Source: VAZQ01 sp963840535
GTDB taxonomy: Bacteria > Pseudomonadota > Alphaproteobacteria > Rhizobiales > Xanthobacteraceae
Length of the DNA: 64,000 bases
NCBI GenBank assembly: GCA_963840535.1
Contig: CAWIZJ010000043.1
Location: forward strand, 124,001 to 188,000
Reading direction: 5' to 3'
Shown here: positions 25,928 to 33,857 of the stretch, one piece after another
How positions within the stretch are numbered: the first letter of the stretch is position 1
Layout: each line of letters begins with the position of its first letter
Notes under the pieces: generated by a model
What the model saw: the letters and a program-made list of their open reading frames with translations, nothing else
Database searches by the model: none
What the model was told of the DNA's origin: nothing
Position numbers and translations under genes: made by a program

Positions 25928-26894
25928 TCACTCGATCCTGATCGCGGCCTGGCGCACGACCTTGCTCCAAGTCTCGCTGTCGGCCTTGATCCGCGCCGCG
26001 AACTCATCGGGTGTGCTGCCGACCGGTTCGTAGCCGAGCGTCTTGAGCCGCTCTTGAATGTCGGGCAGCTTCAGGATCGCCACGATCCGGCGATTGAGCA
26101 ATTCGACGACCTCCCCCGGTATTCCTGCCGGCGCCACCACGCCCATGATGAATTCGGTGCGAAAGCCCGGGAGGCCGGATTCGGCCAGCGTCGGCACATC
26201 GGGAAGGGCGGGTGCGCGGCTGCCGCCGGTCAGCGCGATCGCGCGCAGCTTGCCGTCCTTGACGTGCGGCGTCAGCGCCGGCATGGCCATATGCACCAAC
26301 GATGTATGGCCCGCGATCGTCGAGGTAATGGCGGGCGCTGCGCCCGGGAACGGGACGTGCACGACCTCGAGGCCGTGTGTCACCCGATAGAGCCACTCGC
26401 CGCCGAGGTGCGGCGGCGAGCCCACCCCCGGCGTGGCATAGGTGTGCTTGCCGGGGTTGGCTTTGAGCAGCGCGATCAGCTCGGCCAGGTTGCGTGCCGG
26501 CAGCGACGGATTGGCTGCGATCATTTCCGGCGCCGCCGCCACCAGGGTAATGGGTGCAAAGGCCTTGATCGCGTCATAGGGGGGTCTTGCCTTCACGACC
26601 GGCTGGACGATGAAGTCCGGCGTCACGAACAGGAGCGTGTAGCCATCGGCGGGCGGCACTGGCTACCGCGCTGGTCCCGATGGCGCCTGCGGCGCCGGCA
26701 TGGTTCTCCACGTAGAACTGCTGGCCCAACGCTTCCCCGAGCCGTTGTCCCACCAGGCGCGCCATCACGTCGGTCGGCCCGCCGGCGGGATAGGCTACGA
26801 CGATGCGCACGCTCCGATTCGGATAGGATTGCGCGTTGCTCTCGCCGGCGACCACGAGCGTTGCGAGGCAGGCGGCAGCGCGAAGTGCGTTCAT
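25928..26894 (-). pseudogene. Bug/TctC family tripartite tricarboxylate transporter receptor, one frameshift
   Basis: This is a periplasmic solute receptor of the tripartite tricarboxylate transporter type. The front frame from ATG 26894 (MNALRAAACLATLVVAGESN) has a signal peptide, then YPNRSVRIVVAYPAGGPTDV and FYVENHAGAAGAIGTSAVA. Near 26655 it shifts, and PPADGYTLLFVTPDFIVQPV continues in another frame through HTYATPGVGSPPHLGGEWLY to the stop at 25928. The usual G-P-x-D-x-x-A-R and N-x-x-G-A-G motifs are both readable. TctA/TctB membrane partners are not adjacent, as is common for orphan Bug receptors. It is divergent from the aidB-like gene. Confidence 0.85.
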
Positions 26895-26936
26895 GGCTCC
26901 CTCCCGGTGTCGGCACAGTGCTGGAGCACGCAGGTC

Positions 26937-28634
26937 ATGCGGGCCCGAACTCATGTTACGATCGGCCGGGAGGAACCGCCATGGCCGACTCTGCGGCGTC
27001 TCGAAACCCACGAGGTCCCCAATCAGTCGCCGCCTTACGTGGACGTCGATCTCTTCGCCAGTGATGCTCCGCTGCAGGCCGCGGTCGCGGCCAATGGCGG
27101 AACCGACGGTGCAGCCGGGCTGTCGGCCTTCGGGCGCCGCTGGGGCAGCGCCGAGATGCTGGAGCTCGGACAGGTGGCGAACGAGAATCCGCCGCGGTTG
27201 CGAACCGTCGACCCCAAGGGGTTTCGCCGCGACGTCGTCGAGTTCCACCCGGCCTATCACCGGTTCATGACCGAGAGCATTGCCGCCGGCCTGCACGCCT
27301 CCACCTGGTGCGATGATGCGACGCCCGCGCCGGCACCGGAGCAGGTCCTGCGTACGGCGCGCTTCTATATGGCTGCACAGGTCGAGACCGGACATCTGTG
27401 CCCGATCACCATGACGCGCGCGGCGGTGGCGGCGGTGGCGATCGAGCCCGAGCTCGCGGCCGCATTCATGCCCAGGATCCTCTCGCGTGAGTACGACCCG
27501 CAGTTCCGTCCGTGGCGCGAGAAGGCCGGCATGACGCTCGGCATGGGCTTGACCGAGCGCCAGGGCGGCACCGACGTGCGCACCAATACGACGCGCGCGA
27601 CGCCCGTGGACGAGTGTTATGCGGTGACCGGTCACAAGTGGTTCATGTCGGCGCCCATGTGCGACGCATTCCTGGTGCTGGCACAGGCCCCGGGCGGGCT
27701 CACCTGCTTTCTGATGCCGCGCTTTCGCCCTGACGGATCGGTCAACGGACTTGCGTTCCAGCGTCTCAAGGACAAGCTCGGCAACCGGTCGAACGCCTCG
27801 TCCGAGGTCGAGTTCGCCGACGCGTTGGCATGGCGCATCGGCGAGGAGGGTAGGGGCGTGCGCACCATCATCGGCATGGTGCAGCTCACCCGTCTCGACT
27901 GTGCGATCGCCTCGGCCGGCATCATGCGGATGGCGTTGGCGCAGGCGATCCACCACGCGCGCCATCGCACCGTGTTTCAGAGGCATCTCGCCGATCAGCC
28001 GATGATGCGGGCCGTGCTCGCGGATATGGCGCTCGAGGCCGAAGCCGCGATCGCCCTGGTCGTGCGGCTGGCCCGTTCGTTCGACCTCGCCGGTGCCGAT
28101 CCGCAAGAGGCGGCGCGCGCGCGTTTGCTCACGCCGGCGGTGAAATACTGGGTCTGCAAGAGCGCGCCCGCATTCGCCTGCGAGGCGATGGAGTGTCTCG
28201 GCGGCAACGGCTACGTCGAGGAAAGCGTGCTGCCGCGCCTCTATCGCGAGGCGCCGGTCAATGCGATCTGGGAAGGCTCGGGCAACGTGATGTGCCTCGA
28301 CGTGCTGCGTGCGGTCAGCCGCGAAGGCGACGCCGGGCGCGCCGTGCTGGCGGCGCTCGCCGGCGAAACCAGGGAGCTCACGGGCGCGCGCGAGGCTGCG
28401 GATTTCATTGCCGCGGCGCTGTCGGCGCCCGACGCCGAGACGCGGGCGCGCGGCGCGGTAGAACGTCTGGCCGTTATCGCGGCCGCAGCCGCCCTGCAGG
28501 CCACGGCACCTGCAGTCGCCGAGCAATTCGCACGCGTGCGGCTGGGCGGCCGTCGAGGTGTGCTGCTCGGAACCGGCGACATCGGCGCCGAGCAGGCGCG
28601 CCGCCTGCTCGAGCGTGCGCTGCCGCCGGGGTGA
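26937..28634 (+). CDS. aidB: AidB-like acyl-CoA dehydrogenase family protein
   Basis: AidB is a flavoprotein of the adaptive response to alkylation that binds DNA; its enzymatic role is unresolved. The N-terminus THEVPNQSPPYVDVDLF is the AidB signature. It is followed by EFHPAYHRFM, ARFYMAAQVETGHLCPITMT, GMGLTERQGGTDVRTNTT (FAD-binding region), TCFLMPRFRPDGS and LYREAPVNAIWEGSGNVMCL. The C-terminal helical domain ends at 28634. The best ribosome site (gggaggaac) serves ATG 26981, which is in a different frame and reads MADSAAS before the body. A one-base shift near 27000 is therefore likely, and in-frame ATG 26937 is the formal start. Confidence 0.88.
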   Translation: MRARTHVTIGREEPPWPTLRRLETHEVPNQSPPYVDVDLFASDAPLQAAVAANGGTDGAAGLSAFGRRWGSAEMLELGQVANENPPRLRTVDPKGFRRDVVEFHPAYHRFMTESIAAGLHASTWCDDATPAPAPEQVLRTARFYMAAQVETGHLCPITMTRAAVAAVAIEPELAAAFMPRILSREYDPQFRPWREKAGMTLGMGLTERQGGTDVRTNTTRATPVDECYAVTGHKWFMSAPMCDAFLVLAQAPGGLTCFLMPRFRPDGSVNGLAFQRLKDKLGNRSNASSEVEFADALAWRIGEEGRGVRTIIGMVQLTRLDCAIASAGIMRMALAQAIHHARHRTVFQRHLADQPMMRAVLADMALEAEAAIALVVRLARSFDLAGADPQEAARARLLTPAVKYWVCKSAPAFACEAMECLGGNGYVEESVLPRLYREAPVNAIWEGSGNVMCLDVLRAVSREGDAGRAVLAALAGETRELTGAREAADFIAAALSAPDAETRARGAVERLAVIAAAAALQATAPAVAEQFARVRLGGRRGVLLGTGDIGAEQARRLLERALPPG

Positions 28635-28762
28635 CGGGCGCGGGGCGCGCACGCCTTTGTGAAGCGCGGTCTCACATCCCGGGAACCGGCGGGGAACGGT
28701 GCCGACACCTGCGAGTTGTGAAGATGACGCATCCCCGCGAAATAAGAAGGAGATCAACCGCC

Positions 28763-29134
28763 ATGATCAGGAAAGCAGCAGTCGTCGGCGGGCTTGCCGG
28801 AGCGCTGACCATCGCCGCGGCGGTTCCATCGCTCGCCCAATACGTGATCGTCTCTCCCGGTGGCGCATATGGCTACTATGGCGCGCCCTATGGGGCTTAT
28901 GCATATGTCCCCGGGGGCTATGTCCATGTTCCCCGCTATCGCCACTGGAACGATCCTGCCGGCTACGATACGGGCGGCATGCCTTTCTCGTACGGTGAGC
29001 TCGGGTGGCAGCCGGGTCCGCCCACCGGCGCGCCCTACAACCCCTGCACTTTGGTCAGCGCTCGCAGAACCGCTGCTACGCGAGTATTTACCCGGTCGCG
29101 CGTGCCAGACGATCGAGCGCGCCCTGCAGAATGA
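28763..29134 (+). CDS. Secreted Tyr/Gly-rich small protein (hypothetical)
   Basis: A strong ribosome site (aagaaggagatc) precedes ATG 28763. The signal peptide MIRKAAVVGGLAGALTIAAA ends near PSLAQ. The mature part is rich in Tyr, Gly and Pro (GAYGYYGAPYGAYAYVPGGY), with RHWNDPAGYDTGG. In the given frame the end overlaps the convergent ruvX gene. Another frame near 29055 reads GQRSQNRCYASIYPVARAR, which looks more natural, so a frameshift near the C-terminus is possible. No known family is assigned. Confidence 0.6.
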   Translation: MIRKAAVVGGLAGALTIAAAVPSLAQYVIVSPGGAYGYYGAPYGAYAYVPGGYVHVPRYRHWNDPAGYDTGGMPFSYGELGWQPGPPTGAPYNPCTLVSARRTAATRVFTRSRVPDDRARPAE

Positions 29135-29564
29135 ATTCGGCCGCGTGTTGATCGATGACCTCGGCCCGCCGAGCGCGGCCCATATCGGCTGCGATCAAGC
29201 CGCGTTCCGCTGCCGCGGTGGATAGCCGCTCGTCCCAGAGCGCAATCGGCAGCTCGGTCAGGCGCGCCAGGTTGCGCGCGAAGGCGCGCGTCGATTGCGC
29301 GCGCGGACCCTCGCTGCCGTCCATGTTGACGGGAAGCCCGAGCACGAAGCCTGCGGCCTTGCGCTCGGCCGCGAGCGCCAGCACACGGGCGGAGTCGGTG
29401 GCAAAGTTTCGGCGTGCGATGGTCTCCACGCCGGTCGCCAGGCGACGGTCGGGATCGCTCGACGCCACTCCGATGGTCTTGGTGCCGAGGTCCAGACCGA
29501 TCAGCGCCCCGCGCGCGGGCAGGTGGCGCGCCACCTCGGCGAGCGCGAGTATCAGTGCCGGCAT
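29088..29564 (-). CDS. ruvX: Holliday junction resolvase-like / pre-16S rRNA nuclease RuvX (YqgF)
   Basis: RuvX/YqgF is an RNase H-fold nuclease implicated in 16S rRNA 5'-end maturation. The 158-aa product has the first catalytic Asp in LIGLDLGTKTIGVASSDPDR, the second acidic region FVLGLPVNMDGSEGPRAQST, LPIALWDERLSTAAAERGL with the WDER motif, and the final Asp in VIDQHAAEFILQGAL. Length and motif spacing are standard. In relatives it often neighbours pyrB; here an insertion carrying aidB and a Bug gene separates them. Confidence 0.95.
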   Translation of the reverse strand: MPALILALAEVARHLPARGALIGLDLGTKTIGVASSDPDRRLATGVETIARRNFATDSARVLALAAERKAAGFVLGLPVNMDGSEGPRAQSTRAFARNLARLTELPIALWDERLSTAAAERGLIAADMGRARRAEVIDQHAAEFILQGALDRLARATG

Positions 29565-29624
29565 CGGCGATGCCTAACATGGACCCACCCGCGCGCCAAT
29601 GCGCTACCGAGCAGGCGCTCGAAC

Positions 29625-29945
29625 TCAGGTCGACGGCGGCGGCGCAAAAAAACACCGGCGTGACCCGTCTGGCCGCATGCAGCGCCAGAATGCGCCATCG
29701 GGTGAAGGTTGCGCCTCGGCGAACGGAATCGTCTCCGCACCGTAGATCATGTAACCGTCCCCGGTCATGGTGACTTGCTCGCGCGGGATGGCGAAGCAGT
29801 CGCCTTGGCCGCAGCACCATTCGCCGGCGGCATTGCGATAGCCGCCGCCGTAGATCCAGCTGTCATGGGCGGGGCTGTCGACTGCCAGCAAGACCAGGGC
29901 AAAGGGCGTCGGACCATGCGAGAATCCTCCTTGTTGTCCCGGCAC
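29625..29945 (-). CDS. Hypothetical exported protein with Cys pairs (106 aa)
   Basis: The conserved-looking core is HDSWIYGGGYRNAAGEWCCG, then QGDCFAIPREQVTMTGDGY and DGAFWRCMRPDGSRRCFFAP. There are five Cys, consistent with disulfides in the periplasm. A short hydrophobic stretch (FALVLLAVDSPAH) near the start could be a degraded or mis-framed signal peptide. Similar small proteins are known to me from Bradyrhizobium-type genomes as uncharacterised. Function is unknown. It precedes ruvX on the same strand with a 60-base gap. Confidence 0.65.
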   Translation of the reverse strand: MPGQQGGFSHGPTPFALVLLAVDSPAHDSWIYGGGYRNAAGEWCCGQGDCFAIPREQVTMTGDGYMIYGAETIPFAEAQPSPDGAFWRCMRPDGSRRCFFAPPPST

Positions 29946-30266
29946 CGCGTTCGATCAGGTCAAGTTCGAGTGCCCCCGGTTTTTCCTCGTTGGCCGGTTG
30001 CAGACGCGCACGCGGCCTGGCCGCTGCAAGGGGTATCGTCCGCTCGCCGAATCAACCCGTTGATTTTTGAGACATAAACCAGAATTTGTGCATTGCACAG
30101 TCAAAATATTGCATTGCACCATTGCACGGCAGAAATCTGGGCTGGATATTGCCGAGGAGCCACAGCAGTTGATCGTTGGAAGGCTTGGGTCTATCCCGAA
30201 AATCGCTCGGAATGGGATGATCACTGCGCTCCCCGCAGCATGATCGCTCAACCATGGGAGGAATAG
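29946..30266. other. Gene-free, AT-richer stretch upstream of the ModA-like gene
   Basis: Base composition drops in GC around 30055-30130. The stretch holds the palindrome at 30087-30099, then two more TTGCA-type half sites (around 30109 and 30120). No coding frame was accepted. Confidence 0.45.
30087..30099. promoter_or_regulatory. Perfect palindrome TGTGCA-T-TGCACA, possible operator
   Basis: A perfect 6-1-6 inverted repeat is followed by further TTGCA half sites. It matches the near-palindrome in the phasin promoter (1553-1565) at 11 of 13 positions. The same PhaR-like regulator could bind both. It lies 167 bases upstream of the ModA-like gene. Confidence 0.45.
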
Positions 30267-31034
30267 ATGAGATTGACGTTGCTGAGCCTCGCCGTGGCGC
30301 TCATGGCGGCCGGTGTGCCGCGCGGTGCGCCGGCAGCGGAGATCAAGGTATTGACCGCCGGAGCGTTCAAGCAGGTGCTGCTCGCCCTGCTGCCGGAATT
30401 CGAGAAGCAGACCGGCCACAAGGTGACGGTCGAGAATGACACCGTCGGCGCACTCAGCAAGCGGATCGAAGGGGGCGAGGCCTTCGACGTCGCGGTGCTC
30501 ACTCCCAGGGCGGTCGACGAGCTCATCGGCAAGCGCAGGTTCGTCGAAGGAAGCCGGACCAATCTCGCACGCGTCGGTGTCGGCGTCATGGTGCGCGCCG
30601 GCGCGCCGCAGCCCGACATCGGTTCGGTCGACGCTTTCAAGCGCACATTGCTTGCTGCGAAATCGGTCGCCTATATCGATCCCGCGAGCGGCGGCTCGAG
30701 CGGCATCTATGTTGCCGGCCTGCTCGACAGGCTCGGCATCGCCGATCAGGTGAAGCCCAAGGTCAAGCTCAAGCACGGCGGGCATGTCGCCGACCTCATC
30801 GTCAGCGGCGATGCGGAGCTCGGCATCCACCAGATCAGCGAGATCGTGCCGGTCAAGGAAGTGACGCTGGTTGGCCCGTTGCCCGCAGAAATTCAGAACT
30901 ACACGGTCTACGCGGCCGGTCTCGGCACCAACGCCAAGGACGGCGATGCCGCCCGAGCCCTGATCAAGGCGCTCACCGGCGCGGGCGCCGCGGACGTGCT
31001 CAAATCGAAGGGCATGGAGGCGGCAGGCTCTTGA
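30267..31034 (+). CDS. ModA-like periplasmic substrate-binding protein (255 aa)
   Basis: The product has a signal peptide (MRLTLLSLAVALMAAGVPRG, with cleavage near APAAE) and the fold of molybdate-type binding proteins: EIKVLTAGAFKQVLLALLPE, FEKQTGHKVTVENDTVGALS, FDVAVLTPRAVDELI, IDPASGGSSGIYVAGLLDRL and HQISEIVPVKEVTLVGPLPA. Canonical ModA reads with Ser and a GAS-type loop at the oxyanion site; here it is TAGAFK, so the ligand may not be molybdate. No permease or ATPase gene is adjacent. The upstream palindrome may control it. Confidence 0.85.
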   Translation: MRLTLLSLAVALMAAGVPRGAPAAEIKVLTAGAFKQVLLALLPEFEKQTGHKVTVENDTVGALSKRIEGGEAFDVAVLTPRAVDELIGKRRFVEGSRTNLARVGVGVMVRAGAPQPDIGSVDAFKRTLLAAKSVAYIDPASGGSSGIYVAGLLDRLGIADQVKPKVKLKHGGHVADLIVSGDAELGIHQISEIVPVKEVTLVGPLPAEIQNYTVYAAGLGTNAKDGDAARALIKALTGAGAADVLKSKGMEAAGS

Positions 31035-31085
31035 GACCGCCGACCGAGCGCAGCCAGCAGGAAAGACCGGCAAGGCCGAGAAGAA

Positions 31086-31787
31086 ATGTCGCCGAAGGCG
31101 CTGTTCTTCGATGTGTTCGGGACACTGGTCGACTGGCGCTCCGGCGTTGCGCGTGAGGCGGAGGCCATCCTCGGACCGCTCGGCCACCGGCTCGACTGGG
31201 CGGCATTCGCGGACGCGTGGCGCAACGAATATCAGCCCGCGATGCAGGAGGTGCGCGACGGCCGCATCCCGTTCTGCAAGCTCGACGTGCTGCATCAGCG
31301 CAACCTCGAGCGCGTCCTGCCGCGGTTCGGCATTTCCGGGCTTCCGGATGCAGCGGCGCGCGAGCTGAACCTGGCTTGGCATCGGCTGGATGGCTGGCCC
31401 GACGCGGCGCCCGGGCTTGCCCGCCTCAGGCGTCGCTGCCTGCTGGCACCGGTCTCGAACGGCAACATCTCGCTGATGGTCGATCTTGCCCGGCGCAACG
31501 ATTTCCCCTGGGACGCCATTCTGGGCGCCGAGACAGCCGGCGACTACAAGCCCAAACCGGGCGTCTATCTCGCGGCTTGCGCCGCGTTCGATCTGACGCC
31601 GGGCGAGTGCATGATGGTCGCCGCCCACACCGGTGATCTGCTCGCCGCCGGGCGATGCGGATTGCTTACCGCTCATGTCGCCCGGCCGGACGAGCACGGA
31701 CCGGGCACCGGCGAAGCCGCTCCCAGGGCACCGGTCGACGTCGCGTCGACGAGCGTGGAAGATCTCGCCGCCCGGCTCCTGATGTAA
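31086..31787 (+). CDS. Haloacid dehalogenase type II (HAD superfamily, 233 aa)
   Basis: Type II 2-haloacid dehalogenases hydrolyse short halogenated carboxylates through an Asp-ester. The nucleophile Asp lies in ALFFDVFGTLVDWRSGV (residue 9). Motif II is VSNGN. The Lys in AGDYKPKPGVYLAA is motif III, and the acidic motif IV region is MMVAAHTGDLLAAGRCGL, where the usual HxxDL is HTGDL. Length fits. It is 51 bases after the ModA-like gene, on the same strand. Other HAD phosphatases cannot be excluded, but the DVFGT and SNGN pair favours a dehalogenase. Confidence 0.88.
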   Translation: MSPKALFFDVFGTLVDWRSGVAREAEAILGPLGHRLDWAAFADAWRNEYQPAMQEVRDGRIPFCKLDVLHQRNLERVLPRFGISGLPDAAARELNLAWHRLDGWPDAAPGLARLRRRCLLAPVSNGNISLMVDLARRNDFPWDAILGAETAGDYKPKPGVYLAACAAFDLTPGECMMVAAHTGDLLAAGRCGLLTAHVARPDEHGPGTGEAAPRAPVDVASTSVEDLAARLLM

Positions 31788-31842
31788 GCGGCGGGGCTGC
31801 GAGGCGGCTTGCCGCAGGGCCCCCTCGATGAGGAAGACCATC

Positions 31843-32079
31843 ATGTCCGAAACCGGTGTAGCCAAGATCTTCATGCACGGTCGAAGTCAGGCTGTGCGCT
31901 TGCCGTTGGCGTTCAGGTTGTCCGGCGATCGCGTAAGGGTGCGCCGGGTCGAGCGCGGCATCCTGCTCGAGCCGATGGTCACTGATATTGACGCGTGGTT
32001 CGCCGAGCTCGACCGGTATGCCGACGTACCGGGCCGCCGGCAGCCGCCCATGCCGGAGGCGGAGGACCTGTTCGCGTGA
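31843..32079 (+). CDS. vapB: VapB-type antitoxin (AbrB/SpoVT domain), orphaned
   Basis: This antitoxin folds as a swapped-hairpin AbrB domain that binds its own operator and neutralises VapC. The sequence MSETGVAKIFMHGRSQAVRL, then PLAFRLSGDRVRVRRVERGI, is typical, with the toxin-binding tail ending PEAEDLFA. ATG 31843 is preferred over 31828. Its stop overlaps the GTG of the adjacent vapC by four bases, but that toxin is internally deleted, so the antitoxin is probably an orphan. Confidence 0.85.
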   Translation: MSETGVAKIFMHGRSQAVRLPLAFRLSGDRVRVRRVERGILLEPMVTDIDAWFAELDRYADVPGRRQPPMPEAEDLFA

Positions 32080-32367
32080 GCTACCTGCTCGACACCAACG
32101 CCGTCATCGCGCTGCTCGCGGCTCCGAGTGTTCTTGTCGGGAGGGATCGCGGTGAGCGCCTTCAGCGAGGAGGATGCGATGACTGCAGGTGATCTGCGCG
32201 CCTCACTGGACGCGGCAGGCACGCCGATCGGGCCTTACGATCTTCTGATTGCGGCCCAGGCACTGCGGATCAGTGCCACACTGGTAACCGCGAACGTCTC
32301 GGAATTCACTCGCGTACCCGGTCTTCAATGGCAGGATTGGACCGCCAAGGCCTGGGCGGCGTCATGA
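32076..32367 (+). pseudogene. vapC: VapC-type PIN ribonuclease toxin, deleted and frameshifted
   Basis: The front (GTG 32076) reads VSYLLDTNAVIALLAAPSVL with the first catalytic Asp of the PIN domain. After that the frame changes. The C-terminal part reads AAGTPIGPYDLLIAAQALRI, then TLVTANVSEFTRVPGLQWQD, carrying the D..D/N residues of the distal PIN site. The whole piece totals under 100 codons against 130-140 in the family, so roughly 40-50 residues of the middle, including the conserved Glu, are missing. The toxin should be inactive. Confidence 0.85.
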
Positions 32368-32380
32368 CCCGCGTTGTGGG

Positions 32381-33844
32381 TCAATGCAGCACAGGTGGCG
32401 CCGCGCCACAGCATTTCTTGAATTTCTTGCCCGAACCGCAGGGGCATGGCTCGTTGCGGCCGACCTTCGTCGAGCGGACGGGCTGCGGCGGCGGGAGCCG
32501 TTGCTCAGGATCCCGCCAATAGCGGGCGATGCTTTGAAGAATGACCGGCAGATGCTCTACGATATCAGCGCGCATCTCCGGCAACTGCTCATCATCATCG
32601 TCCCAAGCAAGCGCCATGATCGGCGCGACGATCTCGACCGCGCGCTTGTCGTTGAGCATGGAATCCCAGCTCTCGCGGCCCAGGTCGATCCCCATCGCGA
32701 AGCCCTCGGCCCAGCCGCGCTCGGCGTCACGGAGTCCGACCACGAACGGGTCATGCAGGGCGTCCGCATTTCGGCGAGCCGCAATCGCGTTCCAGTGCCT
32801 CGCCAGCAGATCCAAGAAATATTGAGCCTGCTCGATGCTATCCCATTCGGGGCCGGCACCGTCGTCCGTACCCCAAACCGCGGGCATGTATTCGGAAGGC
32901 ATGACCATCGCCGGGCCGATCACCAACGCGGTGAGCAGGCCGTCGAGCATCTCGAGCGTCATCGTGCTGTCGGGCACCTGACGGCTGACGAGGAAGTCGC
33001 CCAGCCAGTCCAGTTCTTCGTCAGTCAAACGAACGGCCCTGCCCGGGTCGTTGTCCTCGGTGTCGTCCTCCGCCTCGCGTTCGGCGCGCCACCCGGCGAA
33101 CAGTTTTGCTCGCCGCTCGACCCAGGCGACTGCTTCGACCGGATCCTCGATGAGCCGCACATCTGCCTGGTCGAACACGCTGTGGTTTGTCGGGTCGGCC
33201 GCTGCCCGGTTCAGCCGCTCGAGGCTCTCGGCATGATCCCGTTCGTTGTGATGATCATAGGCGACTTTTGACCAGACGCGCCGGAGCGTCGGCTCGAGCT
33301 CCCTGATCCCAAGCCTGGTAACAGCGTCTTCCCAGCCCCACCAGACGATATCGCCGGGTTCGATCAGGTCCTCGCGCTCCAACCGGTCGAGGAAGGCTAT
33401 GGTCCGTGCACGTGGGATACGGCCGTCGAAAGTCCGGCGGGCAAGCACATCGAACAGGGCCCATCTGGCGTCCACTGTCAAATCAGGGTGCTCGATCAGC
33501 TTGAACAGTGTATCGGCATCATCATCCCAGACGCTGAGCAACAACCGCGCCAGGCAGGTGGAAACGTGATCGGGAAATAGCCGCTCGAGATCGCTCTCGG
33601 GCTGCCCGGCGATCGTCACCAGATGATCGCGCAGCTCAGGGTGCCGTGCGGCCGCAAGTATGTGCAGACCATAGAAGAGGACCGCCTGTTCCTGCGGCAA
33701 CAGGCAAACGCCACGACAGAACTTGTCGGCGATCGCGTACACGGTCGGCGCCAACTCATCGGCCTGGCCGAGGCCAGCCTTCAGGGCCGCCGATGGCGGA
33801 GCATCCGACGACCCGAGCGCGGAAGTGATCTCATCGGGGGTCAT
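32381..33844 (-). CDS. DUF1186 / UPF0149 / SEC-C multidomain protein (487 aa)
   Basis: The N-terminal half (about residues 40-260) is helical and of the DUF1186 type (FYGLHILAAARHPELRDHLV, then FKLIEHPDLTVDARWALFDV). The middle (about 275-430) is a UPF0149/YecA-like domain: LTDEELDWLGDFLVSRQVPD, EMLDGLLTALVIGPAMVMPS and YMPAVWG. The end carries a SEC-C zinc motif, VGRNEPCPCGSGKKFKKCCG. SEC-C motifs bind zinc and in SecA/YecA contact ribosomes or SecB. The combination suggests a protein-interaction or translation-linked role. Function is unknown and the gene has no operon partner. Confidence 0.85.
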   Translation of the reverse strand: MTPDEITSALGSSDAPPSAALKAGLGQADELAPTVYAIADKFCRGVCLLPQEQAVLFYGLHILAAARHPELRDHLVTIAGQPESDLERLFPDHVSTCLARLLLSVWDDDADTLFKLIEHPDLTVDARWALFDVLARRTFDGRIPRARTIAFLDRLEREDLIEPGDIVWWGWEDAVTRLGIRELEPTLRRVWSKVAYDHHNERDHAESLERLNRAAADPTNHSVFDQADVRLIEDPVEAVAWVERRAKLFAGWRAEREAEDDTEDNDPGRAVRLTDEELDWLGDFLVSRQVPDSTMTLEMLDGLLTALVIGPAMVMPSEYMPAVWGTDDGAGPEWDSIEQAQYFLDLLARHWNAIAARRNADALHDPFVVGLRDAERGWAEGFAMGIDLGRESWDSMLNDKRAVEIVAPIMALAWDDDDEQLPEMRADIVEHLPVILQSIARYWRDPEQRLPPPQPVRSTKVGRNEPCPCGSGKKFKKCCGAAPPVLH

Positions 33845-33857
33845 ACGATGCTTCGCC

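Noticed and set aside
26574..28757. 727-codon minus-strand frame opposite the aidB-like gene
   Set aside because: Only its last part is real (the N-terminus of the Bug receptor); the rest is the shadow of AidB.
30052..30255. 67-codon minus-strand frame in the AT-rich gap
   Set aside because: No family resemblance, no ribosome site and no conserved segment; left unannotated.
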